Shown: positions 16,091 through 24,458 of the stretch, piece after piece
Numbering within the stretch: the stretch's first letter is position 1
Layout of the letters: every line of letters starts with the position of its first letter
NCBI GenBank assembly: GCA_030836725.1
Contig: JAUPLV010000005.1
Span: forward strand, 1-28,391
DNA length: 28,391 bases
Source of the DNA: Pseudomonadota bacterium
Lineage (GTDB): Bacteria > Pseudomonadota > Gammaproteobacteria > Burkholderiales > Thiobacillaceae
Direction of reading: 5' to 3'
Program-made: the position numbers and the translations under genes
Notes under the pieces: generated by a model
What the model saw: only the letters and a program-made list of their open reading frames with translations
Told to the model about the DNA's origin: nothing
Database searches by the model: none

Positions 16091-17689
16091 ATGTTCCAAA
16101 AGCAGCGCTTGTGGCATGTTGAATTTCCACGGTCCATCCTGGCGATCGTCATGGCGTTCGCCGCTCCGGCTCAGGCAGCCGATTGGGGCGTCGAAGCCGG
16201 GCATCTGCTCCATTCCAATTCCATGCGCCTGTTCGGTATTGCCCGGCCGCTTGGAGAATCCGCCTCCGCCAGCATGGGCGCCTACCGCACCGAAACCCGG
16301 TCGGCGGAAGAGCAGGTGCTTCTGGCCAAGGGCCTGAAAGCGCATTACCTCACCCGCAACGCTGCCGACAGGACGGACATGCTCGCCTTCTGGCCAAGCG
16401 GGGCTGCGCCGACCCATTTGATTTCCTGCGTCGAAGGTGGTCGTGCGCAGTTGTCCGGCGATGCCGACAAGGCCGGCTACGCGCCTGGCGACCTATTCAA
16501 CCCGTCGGTGCAGCGCATCGACCTGGAAACCGGCGCGGTCGAAACCGTGCTGCGGGGCATGAGCGCCTGCGACGGCATTCGCACCACCCCCTGGGGCACC
16601 GTGCTGGCTACCGAGGAGCATGCAAACGGCGGCGCCTATGAAATCCTGAACCCGCTCGCCATCACCGGCTTCACGGTAAGGGATCGATCCACCGGCGAAA
16701 TCGTCGATGCAGCCGGCGCGATCGACACCAGCGCGGTCGCCAGGCGCACCGCGCTGCCGGCCATGTCATGGGAAGGGTTCGACATCACGCCCGCGGGCGT
16801 GGTGCTGGCCGGCGACGAACTGCGTCCCGGCTCCTATGCCGATGCGCGCGGCGGCAGCGATACCGATGGCGGCGCCATCTTCAAGTTCATTCCCGATGCG
16901 CCCTGGAACGGCGCCGCTCCGGTTACCCGTCTTGCCATGAGCCCGCTGGCGTCCGGCCGCGTCTACGCCTTCCAGGCTTCCTGCCGCGGCGCGGCCCAGT
17001 CCGGCTTCCCGCAGTTCGGCCAGGGCTGTGAAATCGGCGACGGCGCCTGGGTCAAGGTGAACGCCGCCACGGCGCGTGCCGACGCCAACAGGCTTGGCGC
17101 CACCGGCTACTACCGGCCGGAAGACGGCCACTTCGACCCGATGCATGCCGGACCCGGCTACCGCTTCTGCTGGGCCAACACCGGCAACGAAGCTGCCCGA
17201 AACTACGGCGAAGTGGTGTGCCTGATCGACGAAAACCCGATGGGCGGCGGCGAGAAGACCTCGACCAGAGGCGGTCTCGCCTATACCTATCTGGCCGACG
17301 ACAAGCAGGCCATGGGCTTCGCTCATGCCGCCGCAAACCGCTTCATCGAGGGCGACCCCGACTTCAATTCGCTCGACAACCTGGCTTTCCAGCCGCTCAC
17401 CGGCAACCTGTATGTGTCCGAGGATCACGCCAACGGTGACATCTTCGCCTGCCTGCCGGACGGCGCCGACCGCGACCTCGAATCCGACGGATGCGTGAAG
17501 ATAATGTCGGTCAGGGACAGCTCGGCCGAGCCCACCGGCTTCATTTTCAGCGCCGACGGCACGACCGCCTATCTGTCGATCCAGCACAGCAACGACGCCG
17601 CCATGCCCAGGGTGGACGGCTACCCCACCGACGACATTCTGGCGATCACCGGATTCAATAGCCCCAGTCCCGGCAAGCATGGACGTTAA
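16091..17689 (+). CDS. Exported PhoX/DUF839-family protein (putative phosphatase)
   Basis: This 532-residue protein has a signal peptide (about residues 1-29, ending PAQA before ADWG) and the DUF839/PhoX beta-propeller-like domain through the rest. Supporting motifs include MSWEGFD, LAGDELRPGSY, SLDNLAFQP near the C-terminal third, and YVSEDHANGDI. PhoX enzymes are calcium/iron-dependent alkaline phosphatases, but many DUF839 proteins are uncharacterized and activity is not proven here. The start at 16091 has AGGTGG about 4 nt upstream; an in-frame ATG at 16049 overlaps the protease stop and would add 14 residues before the signal peptide. It follows the hydrogenase genes by 38 bp (or overlaps them), so it may share their transcript although its product is exported. 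Confidence 0.8.
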   Translation: MFQKQRLWHVEFPRSILAIVMAFAAPAQAADWGVEAGHLLHSNSMRLFGIARPLGESASASMGAYRTETRSAEEQVLLAKGLKAHYLTRNAADRTDMLAFWPSGAAPTHLISCVEGGRAQLSGDADKAGYAPGDLFNPSVQRIDLETGAVETVLRGMSACDGIRTTPWGTVLATEEHANGGAYEILNPLAITGFTVRDRSTGEIVDAAGAIDTSAVARRTALPAMSWEGFDITPAGVVLAGDELRPGSYADARGGSDTDGGAIFKFIPDAPWNGAAPVTRLAMSPLASGRVYAFQASCRGAAQSGFPQFGQGCEIGDGAWVKVNAATARADANRLGATGYYRPEDGHFDPMHAGPGYRFCWANTGNEAARNYGEVVCLIDENPMGGGEKTSTRGGLAYTYLADDKQAMGFAHAAANRFIEGDPDFNSLDNLAFQPLTGNLYVSEDHANGDIFACLPDGADRDLESDGCVKIMSVRDSSAEPTGFIFSADGTTAYLSIQHSNDAAMPRVDGYPTDDILAITGFNSPSPGKHGR

Positions 17690-17712
17690 AAAAGCCGTCA
17701 CGACGCGTTCGC

Positions 17713-17718
17713 TATAAT
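17713..17718 (+). promoter_or_regulatory. Consensus TATAAT -10 box upstream of the MscS-like gene
   Basis: A perfect TATAAT lies 33 nt before the ATG at 17751. No good -35 hexamer is present at 16-18 nt upstream (GTTAAA is 22 nt away), so the assignment rests on the -10 box and its position. Confidence 0.45.
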
Positions 17719-17750
17719 GTCAGCTGTCGAAGCAACGCAAGGAGCATGTC

Positions 17751-18416
17751 ATGCAGCAACAACTCGATATGTTTGTCGCCTCACTGACAACGTTCTGGAC
17801 CCAGCTCGCCAGCTTCGTTCCGCAATTGCTGGCGGCACTGCTGTTGCTGTTCGTGGGCTGGCTGCTCGCCAACCTGGTGCGGACCGGCGTCATGAAACTG
17901 CTCGACGTGTTGCGCTTCGACAGCCTGGCGGAAAAAACCGGCATCGAGGCTTTCCTCAAACAGGGCAACCTTGACGTGTCGCTGTCGAAGCTGCTGGCCA
18001 AGCTCGCCTACTGGATCATCATCTTCATCGTCGTCGTCACCGTGGCCAACAGCCTCGGCCTGCACATGGTGGCCGAACTGTTCAACAAGGTCGTGCTGTA
18101 CATTCCCAACATCATCGTCGCCATCCTGGTGCTGGTGTTCGGCGTGCTGGTGGCGCGCTTCGTCAACCGGACGATCTTTGCCTACCTCAACAACATCGGC
18201 GTGCAGGGGGCGCTGACCATCAGCACCCTGGCGGAATATGCGGCGATCGTTTTCGTGGTCTTCGTGGCGCTGGAACAACTCGAGATTGGCACCAACCTGC
18301 TTACCGCCGCGTTCCAGATCGGCTTCGGCGCAATTGGCCTGGCGTTTGCCCTGGCTTTCGGGCTTGGCGGGCGCGACTGGGCAGCCGGCGTGATCAAAAA
18401 ACTGACTGAAAAATAA
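17751..18416 (+). CDS. Small mechanosensitive-channel-like membrane protein (TM-helix repeat type)
   Basis: This 221-residue inner-membrane protein has four to five hydrophobic segments at about residues 23-47, 88-106, 118-140, 158-180 and 190-206. It carries the repeated TM-helix pattern seen in small MscS-related proteins (for example around LLLLFVGWLLANLVRTGV). The last segment is Gly/Ala-rich (QIGFGAIGLAFALAFGLGG), similar to the pore-lining TM3 of MscS, but the large cytoplasmic beta domain of MscS is absent. It may be a reduced osmotic-stress or cyclic-dinucleotide-era paralog, and gating is not shown. The start has AAGGAG about 7 nt upstream and its own -10 box. It converges with the HD-GYP gene. 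Confidence 0.8.
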   Translation: MQQQLDMFVASLTTFWTQLASFVPQLLAALLLLFVGWLLANLVRTGVMKLLDVLRFDSLAEKTGIEAFLKQGNLDVSLSKLLAKLAYWIIIFIVVVTVANSLGLHMVAELFNKVVLYIPNIIVAILVLVFGVLVARFVNRTIFAYLNNIGVQGALTISTLAEYAAIVFVVFVALEQLEIGTNLLTAAFQIGFGAIGLAFALAFGLGGRDWAAGVIKKLTEK

Positions 18417-18513
18417 ACGGAAAACATCCGCGGTTCGGCCTTGATCCCGGCGTCATCCGTTGCCTGCCGGGGGGCTGTTCATGCAAGGCATCGGAATCCG
18501 GCCGGGTCCCGGT

Positions 18514-19974
18514 TCACGCCGGCGCCGAATATTTCATGTCTTCGGTCAGAATGTGCCGGCTGAGCCATTCACGCAGGAGCAGCAGCACTTCCTGATTGAT
18601 TCTGGCGTGGAACCCGTGCAGATACTGCCAGCGGATATCCTTGATGGTTTGAGCAAACGCAGTATGTTGGCGCTTGTGCGCTTCCAGTTCCGGGAAGTGG
18701 CGGCCTGATTTCTGCATGTGCCGTTCTTCGCGATGGAAGTGATCGATGGTGTAATCGAGCAATTTGTCCAGCACCGATTCGACAATGTGCCGGTTGCCGA
18801 TTTTTTCAGCCGAAGCCAGCTGGTTGATCAGGTCGATGAGGCAGCGATGGTCGTTGTCCATGTCGGAATCCTTGACCGATAACGCTTCCGTCCATCGGAT
18901 CGGGGCGCTGCCTTTTCGATATTCCATTACCTTGTGCAAGGCTTCGACAAGCAGTGGGTCAAACTGCTTGCCGGACTGCTCGGTGACATAGTCGATCGCC
19001 TCCTGCTCGGTCCAGGCCCTCTTGTAGGAGCGCTCCGTGACGAGCGCATCGAAAACATCGACCAGTCCGACAATGCGGGCGGAAAGCGGTATGTCCTGTC
19101 CGGCGAGTTGTGCGGGGTATCCCTGGCCGTTGTAGTACTCATGGTGGTGCAAGGCGATTTCAGAGGACAGGTTGAGCAGGTAATCGTTGCCATCGAGGAT
19201 GCGGCTGGCTTTTTCCAGCGCCTTTTTGCCGTGCACGGTGTGGGTTTCGATGATCGCGCGCTCCTCGGGGTTCAGTAAAGCGGGCTTCTTCAGAATGCTG
19301 TCGGGAATGGCGACCTTGCCCACGTCATGAAGAATGCTGGCGGTGCCGATGTGGCGTTTGAACTCAGGGGTGATTTCTTCCCGGTAATGGCCCCGTTCAA
19401 CCAGAATCTGCACGATTTCATCGGTCATGATGGCCATGCGCAAAATATGGTCGCCGGTATCCTGATCCTTGTGCTCCGCCAGACCGGCCAGCGCGAGGAC
19501 CATGGCGCGACCGGTGCGATGGGCCTGGGTGGCGAGGCTGTGCATCCGTATCGAACCGACCACCCTGTCGTCGATGAATTCAAGCAATTTCATCGATTCC
19601 GCATCGATTTCACCCACCCCCTCGACGTACACGAGTATGGCAAAACCCTCGGGGTGCGAAAAATAAAAAGTCACGGCGCCCGGGTCATACTGGTTTGCGC
19701 GCTGGCCGAGGGCGTTGCGCAAGCGTTCCCGAACCAGATCGTCATGCAGGGCGGCGCCCGCGGCGTTGGCATAGCGCCCTGTTCCCTGGCTGATTCGAAG
19801 GTTATATCCGGCGGCGCCGTGCTTGACCACGGTCATGAAGGCTGATGCCGGCGCATCGCCGAGCCTGGCCAGGTAATGGGCCAGGTTCTCATACAGCGCT
19901 TCGAGCGAGGGGGTCCGGTCAATTTCCCGACAAATTTCCAGCATCCTGTGGAGAAGGGGAGGCGCGCAATTCAT
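18514..19974 (-). CDS. HD-GYP phosphodiesterase fused to a bacteriohemerythrin domain
   Basis: This 486-residue signalling protein has three parts. Residues 1-145 form a GAF-like or unrecognised sensory region. Residues about 155-355 form an HD-GYP domain with H216-D217 (ILHDVGK) and the signature HHHEYYNGQGYP (276-287), which hydrolyses c-di-GMP. Residues about 370-482 form a hemerythrin domain with the full di-iron ligand set: H376, H412, E416, H433, H437, H474 and D479. Oxygen or NO binding at the di-iron site would be expected to tune the phosphodiesterase. The ATG at 19974 lacks a good Shine-Dalgarno (AAAAAATG), so an internal start at 19944 is possible. Together with the cyclase at 5758-6642 it gives the window both sides of c-di-GMP turnover. 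Confidence 0.92.
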   Translation of the reverse strand: MNCAPPLLHRMLEICREIDRTPSLEALYENLAHYLARLGDAPASAFMTVVKHGAAGYNLRISQGTGRYANAAGAALHDDLVRERLRNALGQRANQYDPGAVTFYFSHPEGFAILVYVEGVGEIDAESMKLLEFIDDRVVGSIRMHSLATQAHRTGRAMVLALAGLAEHKDQDTGDHILRMAIMTDEIVQILVERGHYREEITPEFKRHIGTASILHDVGKVAIPDSILKKPALLNPEERAIIETHTVHGKKALEKASRILDGNDYLLNLSSEIALHHHEYYNGQGYPAQLAGQDIPLSARIVGLVDVFDALVTERSYKRAWTEQEAIDYVTEQSGKQFDPLLVEALHKVMEYRKGSAPIRWTEALSVKDSDMDNDHRCLIDLINQLASAEKIGNRHIVESVLDKLLDYTIDHFHREERHMQKSGRHFPELEAHKRQHTAFAQTIKDIRWQYLHGFHARINQEVLLLLREWLSRHILTEDMKYSAPA

Positions 19975-20375
19975 TTTTTATAAGAGATGCTGATGGCCTG
20001 GTTATGTCGCGTGAAAATCATGGCAAATCGAATCGCGGGGTGGGGCAGGGTATTGGCCAGCCCGGATTTTATAAAGATCGGCCACCTGTCGCATCATCCA
20101 TATAGCCTATTTATTCGGGTCGATCATGAAAGCGTCTCGCCGATCGAGTCCAGGATAGTATCGGTGCATGCATGGGGGACTTGAACCTGCCGCACCCAGA
20201 AAGCAGAATTCCGGCTCGAATCGAGATCGAATGGGTCATGCGGAAGGCCGATAGCCCTCCTGAGGCCGATGCGATGAAGCGGCCGGTTTTCTCCGGTAAA
20301 GTTCGGGAATCCATACCGAAAGCACCCCGAAAATCCTGGGCGATCCATGGCGCCATTGGCGGAGATACATACGAT
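19975..20375. other. 401-bp divergent intergenic region upstream of tadA
   Basis: No recognised gene or RNA was found here. The frame of tadA is open back to 20172, but the added residues look unlike TadA and the region has no family features. AT-rich patches (near 20060-20120) could carry promoters for both divergent genes. A small hairpin-forming stretch occurs around 20280-20300 (CCGGTTTTCTCCGG). Confidence 0.5.
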
Positions 20376-20852
20376 ATGACTCAAGATGAGGATTACATGC
20401 GCGCCGCATTGGAGTTGGCCAGGCAGGGCTGGGAGGCGGGAGAGGTGCCGGTGGGTGCGGTGGTGGTATGCGGCGGCGAAATTGTCGGCCGCGGCTACAA
20501 CCAGCCGATTTCCAGCTTCGACCCCACGGCGCATGCCGAGGTGATGGCGCTGCGCGATGCGGCGGGACGGATCGGCAATTACCGACTGGTGGGCTGCACC
20601 CTGTATGTGACGATGGAGCCGTGCGTGATGTGCGCGGGAGCGATTCTGCATTCACGGGTGGCGCGGGTGGTGTATGGCGCGCGCGAATACAAAACCGGCG
20701 CGCATGGCAGCATCATCGACGTGTTCGCCGAGCCCCGCCTCAACTACCATTGCGAGATCGCAGGCGGGGTGCTGGCGGACGAATGCGCGGCGATGATCTC
20801 GGGGTTTTTCGAGGCACGTCGGCAGCAGAAGAAGGAGGGGGCGACGCAATGA
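20376..20852 (+). CDS. tadA: tRNA-specific adenosine deaminase
   Basis: TadA converts A34 to inosine in tRNA-Arg(ACG). The 158-residue protein has the deaminase zinc site: H53 with catalytic E55 in TAHAEVMAL, and C83/C86 in EPCVMCAGAI. The tRNA-contacting segments around GYNQPISSFDPTAHAE and YGAREYKTGA are present. The start at 20376 has GGAG 11 nt upstream and gives the usual N-terminus (DEDYMRAALELA); a longer frame from 20172 would add 68 unrelated residues. The stop overlaps the next gene as ATGA. Confidence 0.94.
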   Translation: MTQDEDYMRAALELARQGWEAGEVPVGAVVVCGGEIVGRGYNQPISSFDPTAHAEVMALRDAAGRIGNYRLVGCTLYVTMEPCVMCAGAILHSRVARVVYGAREYKTGAHGSIIDVFAEPRLNYHCEIAGGVLADECAAMISGFFEARRQQKKEGATQ

Positions 20853-21346
20853 GCGGCCTGTTTATCGAAGTCGATATGCGCCTGCAGCAGTTGTACCTGT
20901 GGGAGCCCTTTCCGGATGGCGACCTGCTGATCCGGCAGTATCCGGTTTCCACTTCGGCCAACGGGGCGGGAGAGCAGAACGGCAGCTATCGCACGCCGCG
21001 CGGGCGGCATCGCATCGCGGAAAAAATCGGCGCCGGCATGCCGATGTGCGCAGCGTTCAAGGCACGCGAATGGACGGGTGAAATCTGGACCCCCGAACTG
21101 GACGCCGAGAATCCCGGGCGCGACTGGATTCTGACGCGCATCCTGTGGCTGGACGGGCTGGAGCCGGGCAAAAACAAGGGTGGCACGGTAGACACCCGCA
21201 ACCGCTATATCTACATCCACGGCACCCACGAGGAGCACAAGGTCGGCACGCCGGCTTCGCACGGCTGCATCCGCATGAAGAATGCGGATGTGGCGGAGCT
21301 GTTCGATCTGGTGAAGGTCGGGACGGAGGTGCGCATCAGCGCGTGA
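20849..21346 (+). CDS. L,D-transpeptidase (YkuD)-domain protein without signal peptide
   Basis: This 165-residue protein consists almost entirely of a YkuD catalytic domain, with H124 in YIHGTH and the nucleophile C140 in the SHGCIRM motif. Such enzymes form 3-3 peptidoglycan cross-links or attach proteins to the wall. No signal peptide, lipobox or transmembrane helix is visible; the protein begins directly with the first beta strands (GLFIEVDMRLQQLYLW). It therefore either has a cytoplasmic role or leaves by an unrecognised route. AAGGAGGGG about 10 nt upstream supports the start, which overlaps tadA. Similar short signal-less homologs next to tadA exist in other betaproteobacteria, as far as I recall. 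Confidence 0.87.
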   Translation: MSGLFIEVDMRLQQLYLWEPFPDGDLLIRQYPVSTSANGAGEQNGSYRTPRGRHRIAEKIGAGMPMCAAFKAREWTGEIWTPELDAENPGRDWILTRILWLDGLEPGKNKGGTVDTRNRYIYIHGTHEEHKVGTPASHGCIRMKNADVAELFDLVKVGTEVRISA

Positions 21347-21378
21347 GGCTTGCCGGTCGGGCTCTGTGACGATAAAAA

Positions 21379-21398
21379 ACGCCCGCGAACACGGGCGT
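21379..21398. terminator. Bidirectional terminator between convergent genes
   Basis: A 7-bp perfect stem (ACGCCCG with CGGGCGT) has a 6-nt loop. On the minus strand it is followed by TTTTTTATC, a canonical terminator for the dapC-to-OmpA gene cluster. On the plus strand the downstream sequence is less T-rich (CAGGTTATTT), so it may also stop the tadA operon. Confidence 0.8.
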
Positions 21399-21412
21399 CA
21401 GGTTATTTACAA

Positions 21413-21527
21413 CCCCCCTCCCCCTTGAGGGGGGAGGGCTGGGGAGGGGGTGAGCCGTAGGATAGCCGCACGTAACAGATTGATTTAATTACCCCTCACC
21501 CTGACCCTCTCGCACAAGGGGAGAGGA
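21413..21527. repeat. Two palindromic C-rich/G-rich repeat copies (CCCTCTCCC type)
   Basis: One hairpin-forming copy (CCCCTCCCCCTTGAGGGGGG and flank, about 21413-21438) is followed by a related copy with CCTCTC and GAGAGG arms (21506-21511 and 21521-21526). ACCCCTCACCCTGACCCTC precedes it. These match the interspersed palindromes common between genes in beta- and gammaproteobacteria. A third copy lies inside dapC. Confidence 0.75.
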
Positions 21528-21589
21528 AAATCCCCCAGCAACAATTTTGTCAGCAGTCTGACGCCCGCGAACGCTGGGGAGGCGCCAGC

Positions 21590-22222
21590 TTATTGCAGCA
21601 CGACCAGGGTGACTCGGCGATTCGCCGTACGGCCGGCCTGGTTCCTGTTGCTGGCAAGCGGAGCGGACTCGCCATAGGAGATCACGTTCATGCGGTGCAG
21701 GGCAATGCCGCCTCTCGTTGCAAGATGGCGGCGCACGGCTTCGGCGCGGGCCTGGCCAAGCGCGAGATTGGCGGCTTCGGAACCGTTGCTGTCGGTATGC
21801 CCCTGGATTTCAATAAAGACATTCCTGTTCTCGGCCCTGAGTTTCGCGGCAAACTCGTCGAGCGCCTTTTCCGCCTCGGGCGACAGTTCGCTGGCGTCCG
21901 GCTTGAAACGGGCGGCCTGGCTCGACAGGATGGTTTCGTACAGGAACTTTCCGGCGGCCAGTTGGCCGGCGGCCCTGGCGCGTTCGAGCGCCTCCTGGGC
22001 GGTGCGCGAGGCGCCATCCAGCGCGGCTTGCTGGCTGTTGACACGGCTTTCGAGTCCCCGATACATGCCGGCGTTCTGGCTCAGCTTGCTGTTGGTGTCG
22101 GCCTGCTGGCTCTCCATGCGCGTGTTGAGGGTGTCAACCTGTTCGTTGACAAATTCCTTGGAGGCGCAACCCCCCAGCAGAGCGGCGCAGGCCAGGGTCA
22201 ATGAGACGTGATGGAAATTCAT
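21590..22222 (-). CDS. OmpA-family outer-membrane lipoprotein
   Basis: This 210-residue lipoprotein has a signal with lipobox ALLGGC (C19 as the lipidated cysteine) and a helical coiled-coil linker (about 25-95). A C-terminal OmpA-like peptidoglycan-binding domain follows (about 103-210). The peptidoglycan-binding signature is seen in EIQGHTDSNGSEAANLALG and the following LGQARAEAVRRHL, with a terminal basic NRRVTLVV segment. It would tether the outer membrane to the cell wall (Pal-like). It is the last gene of the minus-strand cluster before the terminator and lies 110 bp after the DUF4870 gene. Confidence 0.92.
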   Translation of the reverse strand: MNFHHVSLTLACAALLGGCASKEFVNEQVDTLNTRMESQQADTNSKLSQNAGMYRGLESRVNSQQAALDGASRTAQEALERARAAGQLAAGKFLYETILSSQAARFKPDASELSPEAEKALDEFAAKLRAENRNVFIEIQGHTDSNGSEAANLALGQARAEAVRRHLATRGGIALHRMNVISYGESAPLASNRNQAGRTANRRVTLVVLQ

Positions 22223-22332
22223 TTGTATGCTCCAGAAGGGGGTGGCGGCTCGGGCGGCGCTGTCTGCCGGACTGCGATTCTAGCAGCCCAGTTCCCTTTT
22301 CCGGCCATGGCAACCGAGATATTGAAGCCCGG

Positions 22333-22692
22333 TCACGACGATAGCGGCATCGGCTTGTTGTCGTTGAGGTTGAGCCAGCCCTTGGCGATGCGGTAGATGA
22401 ACCAGATGAAAGCGACGCCCCACACCAGCCAGCCGAGCAGGATGATCCAGGTGATCCAGCCCACCACGCACCACAGCACGCTCCACCAGAAGGTACTGAT
22501 TTGCCATTGGAAGTGGCTTTCCAGCCATGTGCCACGGGCGTCGTCGCGCTTGATGTAGTTCAGCACGATGGCGACGATGGCCGTAGTGCCGAAACCAAGT
22601 AACGACAATGCATATAGGGCATAGGTCACGTGGGTGAAGGTCTTCAGGCTGGCCAGTTTATCGTCGGAGCCGGGCGTAAGGTCCATGTTCAT
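22333..22692 (-). CDS. DUF4870-type small membrane protein
   Basis: This 119-residue protein has three hydrophobic segments (about 20-43, 66-86 and 86-102), with a short charged loop containing YIKRDDARGTWLESHFQWQ between the first two. This pattern (a KR/D-rich loop followed by SHFxWQ) is typical of the DUF4870 family of inner-membrane proteins. Its function is unknown. Its ATG overlaps the stop of the M48 protease (TCAT on the plus strand), so the two are translationally coupled. A second Met two codons later is an alternative start. Confidence 0.82.
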   Translation of the reverse strand: MNMDLTPGSDDKLASLKTFTHVTYALYALSLLGFGTTAIVAIVLNYIKRDDARGTWLESHFQWQISTFWWSVLWCVVGWITWIILLGWLVWGVAFIWFIYRIAKGWLNLNDNKPMPLSS

Positions 22693-23465
22693 CGGTGTGC
22701 TTTCTCGTAAATCGGCATCATCTCCGGCAGCAGCGCATTCAATGCCTGGATGCGGTTGCCGGGGGCGGGGTGGGTGCTGAGGAATTGCGGCGGACCGTTA
22801 CTGCTGGCGGCTTGCATTTTTTCCCACAGCTTGATCGCCGCGTGCGGATCGAATCCCGCCCGCGCTGCGAGTTCGATGCCGTAACGGTCGGCCTCGCTTT
22901 CCCCGGCGCGGCTGTTGGGGAGGGTGAGGGCGATGTCGGCCACCGGCGCCAGTCCGGTCAGGTCGCGCCCGGCGAGGATGGAGCCGAGCTGCATCCCGCC
23001 CTGCATCGCGATGGCGCGAGACATGCGCTCGCGACCGTGGCCCAGCAGCGCGTGGGCGATTTCGTGGCCCATGATCTGGGCGATCTCGTCGTCGCTCAAT
23101 TTCAGCTTGCTGACGATGCCGGTGTAGATCGCCATCTTGCCGCCGGGCATGCACCAGGCGTTGAGCGTGGGCTCGTCGATCACCGCGACCGACCATTTCC
23201 AGTCGCGGCTGGGCGCATACATATTGCCGGCCTGCACGATCAGCCGGTCGGTGATGCGCTTGACCCGGTCGTTCAGCGCCGCGTCGGTGCTGAGCTTGCC
23301 CTTCTTCTGCGCTTCGTCCAGTGTTTTGACGTAGGCCTGGGCCGATGCGGATTGCGCCTGCTCCTCGGACACCAGCACCAGCTGCTTGCGGCCGGAGACC
23401 GGGTTGGCCTGACACGCCACCAGGCCGGCAGCGAGCAGGAGGGACAGCAGAAGTTTGGCTTTCAT
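22689..23465 (-). CDS. M48-family metalloprotease lipoprotein
   Basis: This 258-residue zinc protease probably faces the periplasm. The signal peptide ends in the lipobox LVAC (C18). The zinc site is HEIAH (H134, E135, H138), with the downstream third ligand in the ESEAD motif (E191, D193 region). This matches the M48B group of periplasmic quality-control proteases such as LoiP and YcaL. The start at 23465 has AAGGAG about 6 nt upstream; an in-frame ATG 38 codons earlier gives a non-signal N-terminus and is rejected. It sits 35 bp after dapD and overlaps the DUF4870 gene. Confidence 0.93.
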   Translation of the reverse strand: MKAKLLLSLLLAAGLVACQANPVSGRKQLVLVSEEQAQSASAQAYVKTLDEAQKKGKLSTDAALNDRVKRITDRLIVQAGNMYAPSRDWKWSVAVIDEPTLNAWCMPGGKMAIYTGIVSKLKLSDDEIAQIMGHEIAHALLGHGRERMSRAIAMQGGMQLGSILAGRDLTGLAPVADIALTLPNSRAGESEADRYGIELAARAGFDPHAAIKLWEKMQAASSNGPPQFLSTHPAPGNRIQALNALLPEMMPIYEKAHR

Positions 23466-23500
23466 CGCAGCTCCTTCCAGAAAGGACGAACCAATCGGAC

Positions 23501-24325
23501 TCAGATCCCGCGCAGCAGTTCGTTGATGCCGACCTTGGACCGGGTCTTCTCGTCGACCTTCTTCACGATCACCGCGCAATACAGACTATAGCTCCCATCC
23601 TTGGACGGCAGGTTCCCGGACACCACGACCGAGCCGGCGGGGATGCGGCCATAGGTGACTTCGCCGGTTTCGCGGTCGTAGATCTTGGTCGACTGGCCGA
23701 TGTAGACGCCCATCGAGATCACGCTGTTGTCCTCGACGATCACGCCCTCGACCACTTCGGAGCGCGCACCGACGAAGCAGTTGTCGCCGATGATGGTGGG
23801 GTTGGCCTGCACCGGCTCCAGCACGCCGCCGATACCGACGCCGCCGGACAAATGCACGTTCTTGCCGATCTGCGCGCAGGAACCGACGGTGGCCCACGTA
23901 TCCACCATGGTGCCTTCGCCGACGTAGGCGCCGATGTTGACGTAGCTCGGCATCAGCACCACATTCTTCGCGATGTAGGAACCGCGGCGCGCTGCGGCGG
24001 GCGGCACCACGCGGAAGCCGCCTTCGCGGAAGTCGCGGCTGTTGTAGTCGGCGAACTTGGAGGGCACCTTGTCGAAGTAGTTGGTGAAGCCGCCCTTGAT
24101 GAAGGCGTTGTCTTCCAGGCGGAACGACAGCAATACCGCTTTCTTGATCCACTGGTGGGTGACCCAGTTCTGCCCGTCCGTGCGCTCGGCGACGCGCAGC
24201 TTGCCGCTGTCGAGCATGTCGATCACCGACATGACCGCGTCCTTGACCTGCGGCTCGGCGTTGCGCGGGGTGATGTCGGCACGGCGCTCGAAAGCGTCTT
24301 CGATGATTTTTTGCAGGTCTTGCAT
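23501..24325 (-). CDS. dapD: 2,3,4,5-tetrahydropyridine-2,6-dicarboxylate N-succinyltransferase
   Basis: DapD succinylates tetrahydrodipicolinate in the lysine/diaminopimelate pathway. The 274-residue length equals that of E. coli DapD. A left-handed beta-helix is indicated by hexapeptide-like repeats from about residue 105 to 230 (for example VNIGAYVGEGTMVDTWATVG and IGKNVHLSGGVGIGG). The family's FRLEDN and GGFRVVPPAAARRG segments are present. The start at 24325 has AAGGA about 8 nt upstream; an upstream in-frame ATG seven codons earlier is disfavoured. It lies downstream of dapC, separated by 278 bp of repeats. A dapE partner is not present, as an M48 protease gene follows instead. Confidence 0.96.
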   Translation of the reverse strand: MQDLQKIIEDAFERRADITPRNAEPQVKDAVMSVIDMLDSGKLRVAERTDGQNWVTHQWIKKAVLLSFRLEDNAFIKGGFTNYFDKVPSKFADYNSRDFREGGFRVVPPAAARRGSYIAKNVVLMPSYVNIGAYVGEGTMVDTWATVGSCAQIGKNVHLSGGVGIGGVLEPVQANPTIIGDNCFVGARSEVVEGVIVEDNSVISMGVYIGQSTKIYDRETGEVTYGRIPAGSVVVSGNLPSKDGSYSLYCAVIVKKVDEKTRSKVGINELLRGI

Positions 24326-24398
24326 GAGGGTTCCTTTATCTAACAAAGTGGATGGATGAAATAGCGAAAGTCAGTGCGGTTCCGGGGCCGTTGCCGGG

Positions 24399-24458
24399 TG
24401 CGCCGCGCGCATTTTGTAATGGGTCATTTGCGCCGCGCGCACTTTGTAATGGGTCATT
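24399..24458 (+). repeat. Two tandem 30-bp units
   Basis: The 30-bp unit 24399-24428 is repeated at 24429-24458 with a single T/C difference. Each unit contains GCGCCGCGCGC and TTTGTAATGGGTCATT. The second unit merges into the longer inverted repeat that follows. Confidence 0.85.

Noticed and set aside
20172..20190. GGGACTTGAACC on the plus strand, resembling the complement of a tRNA T-arm
   Set aside because: The minus-strand sequence around it shows no acceptor, D-arm or anticodon pairing, and the T-stem would have mismatches.
20172..20375. N-terminal extension of tadA
   Set aside because: The added 68 residues do not resemble TadA, and the ATG at 20376 gives the normal N-terminus.
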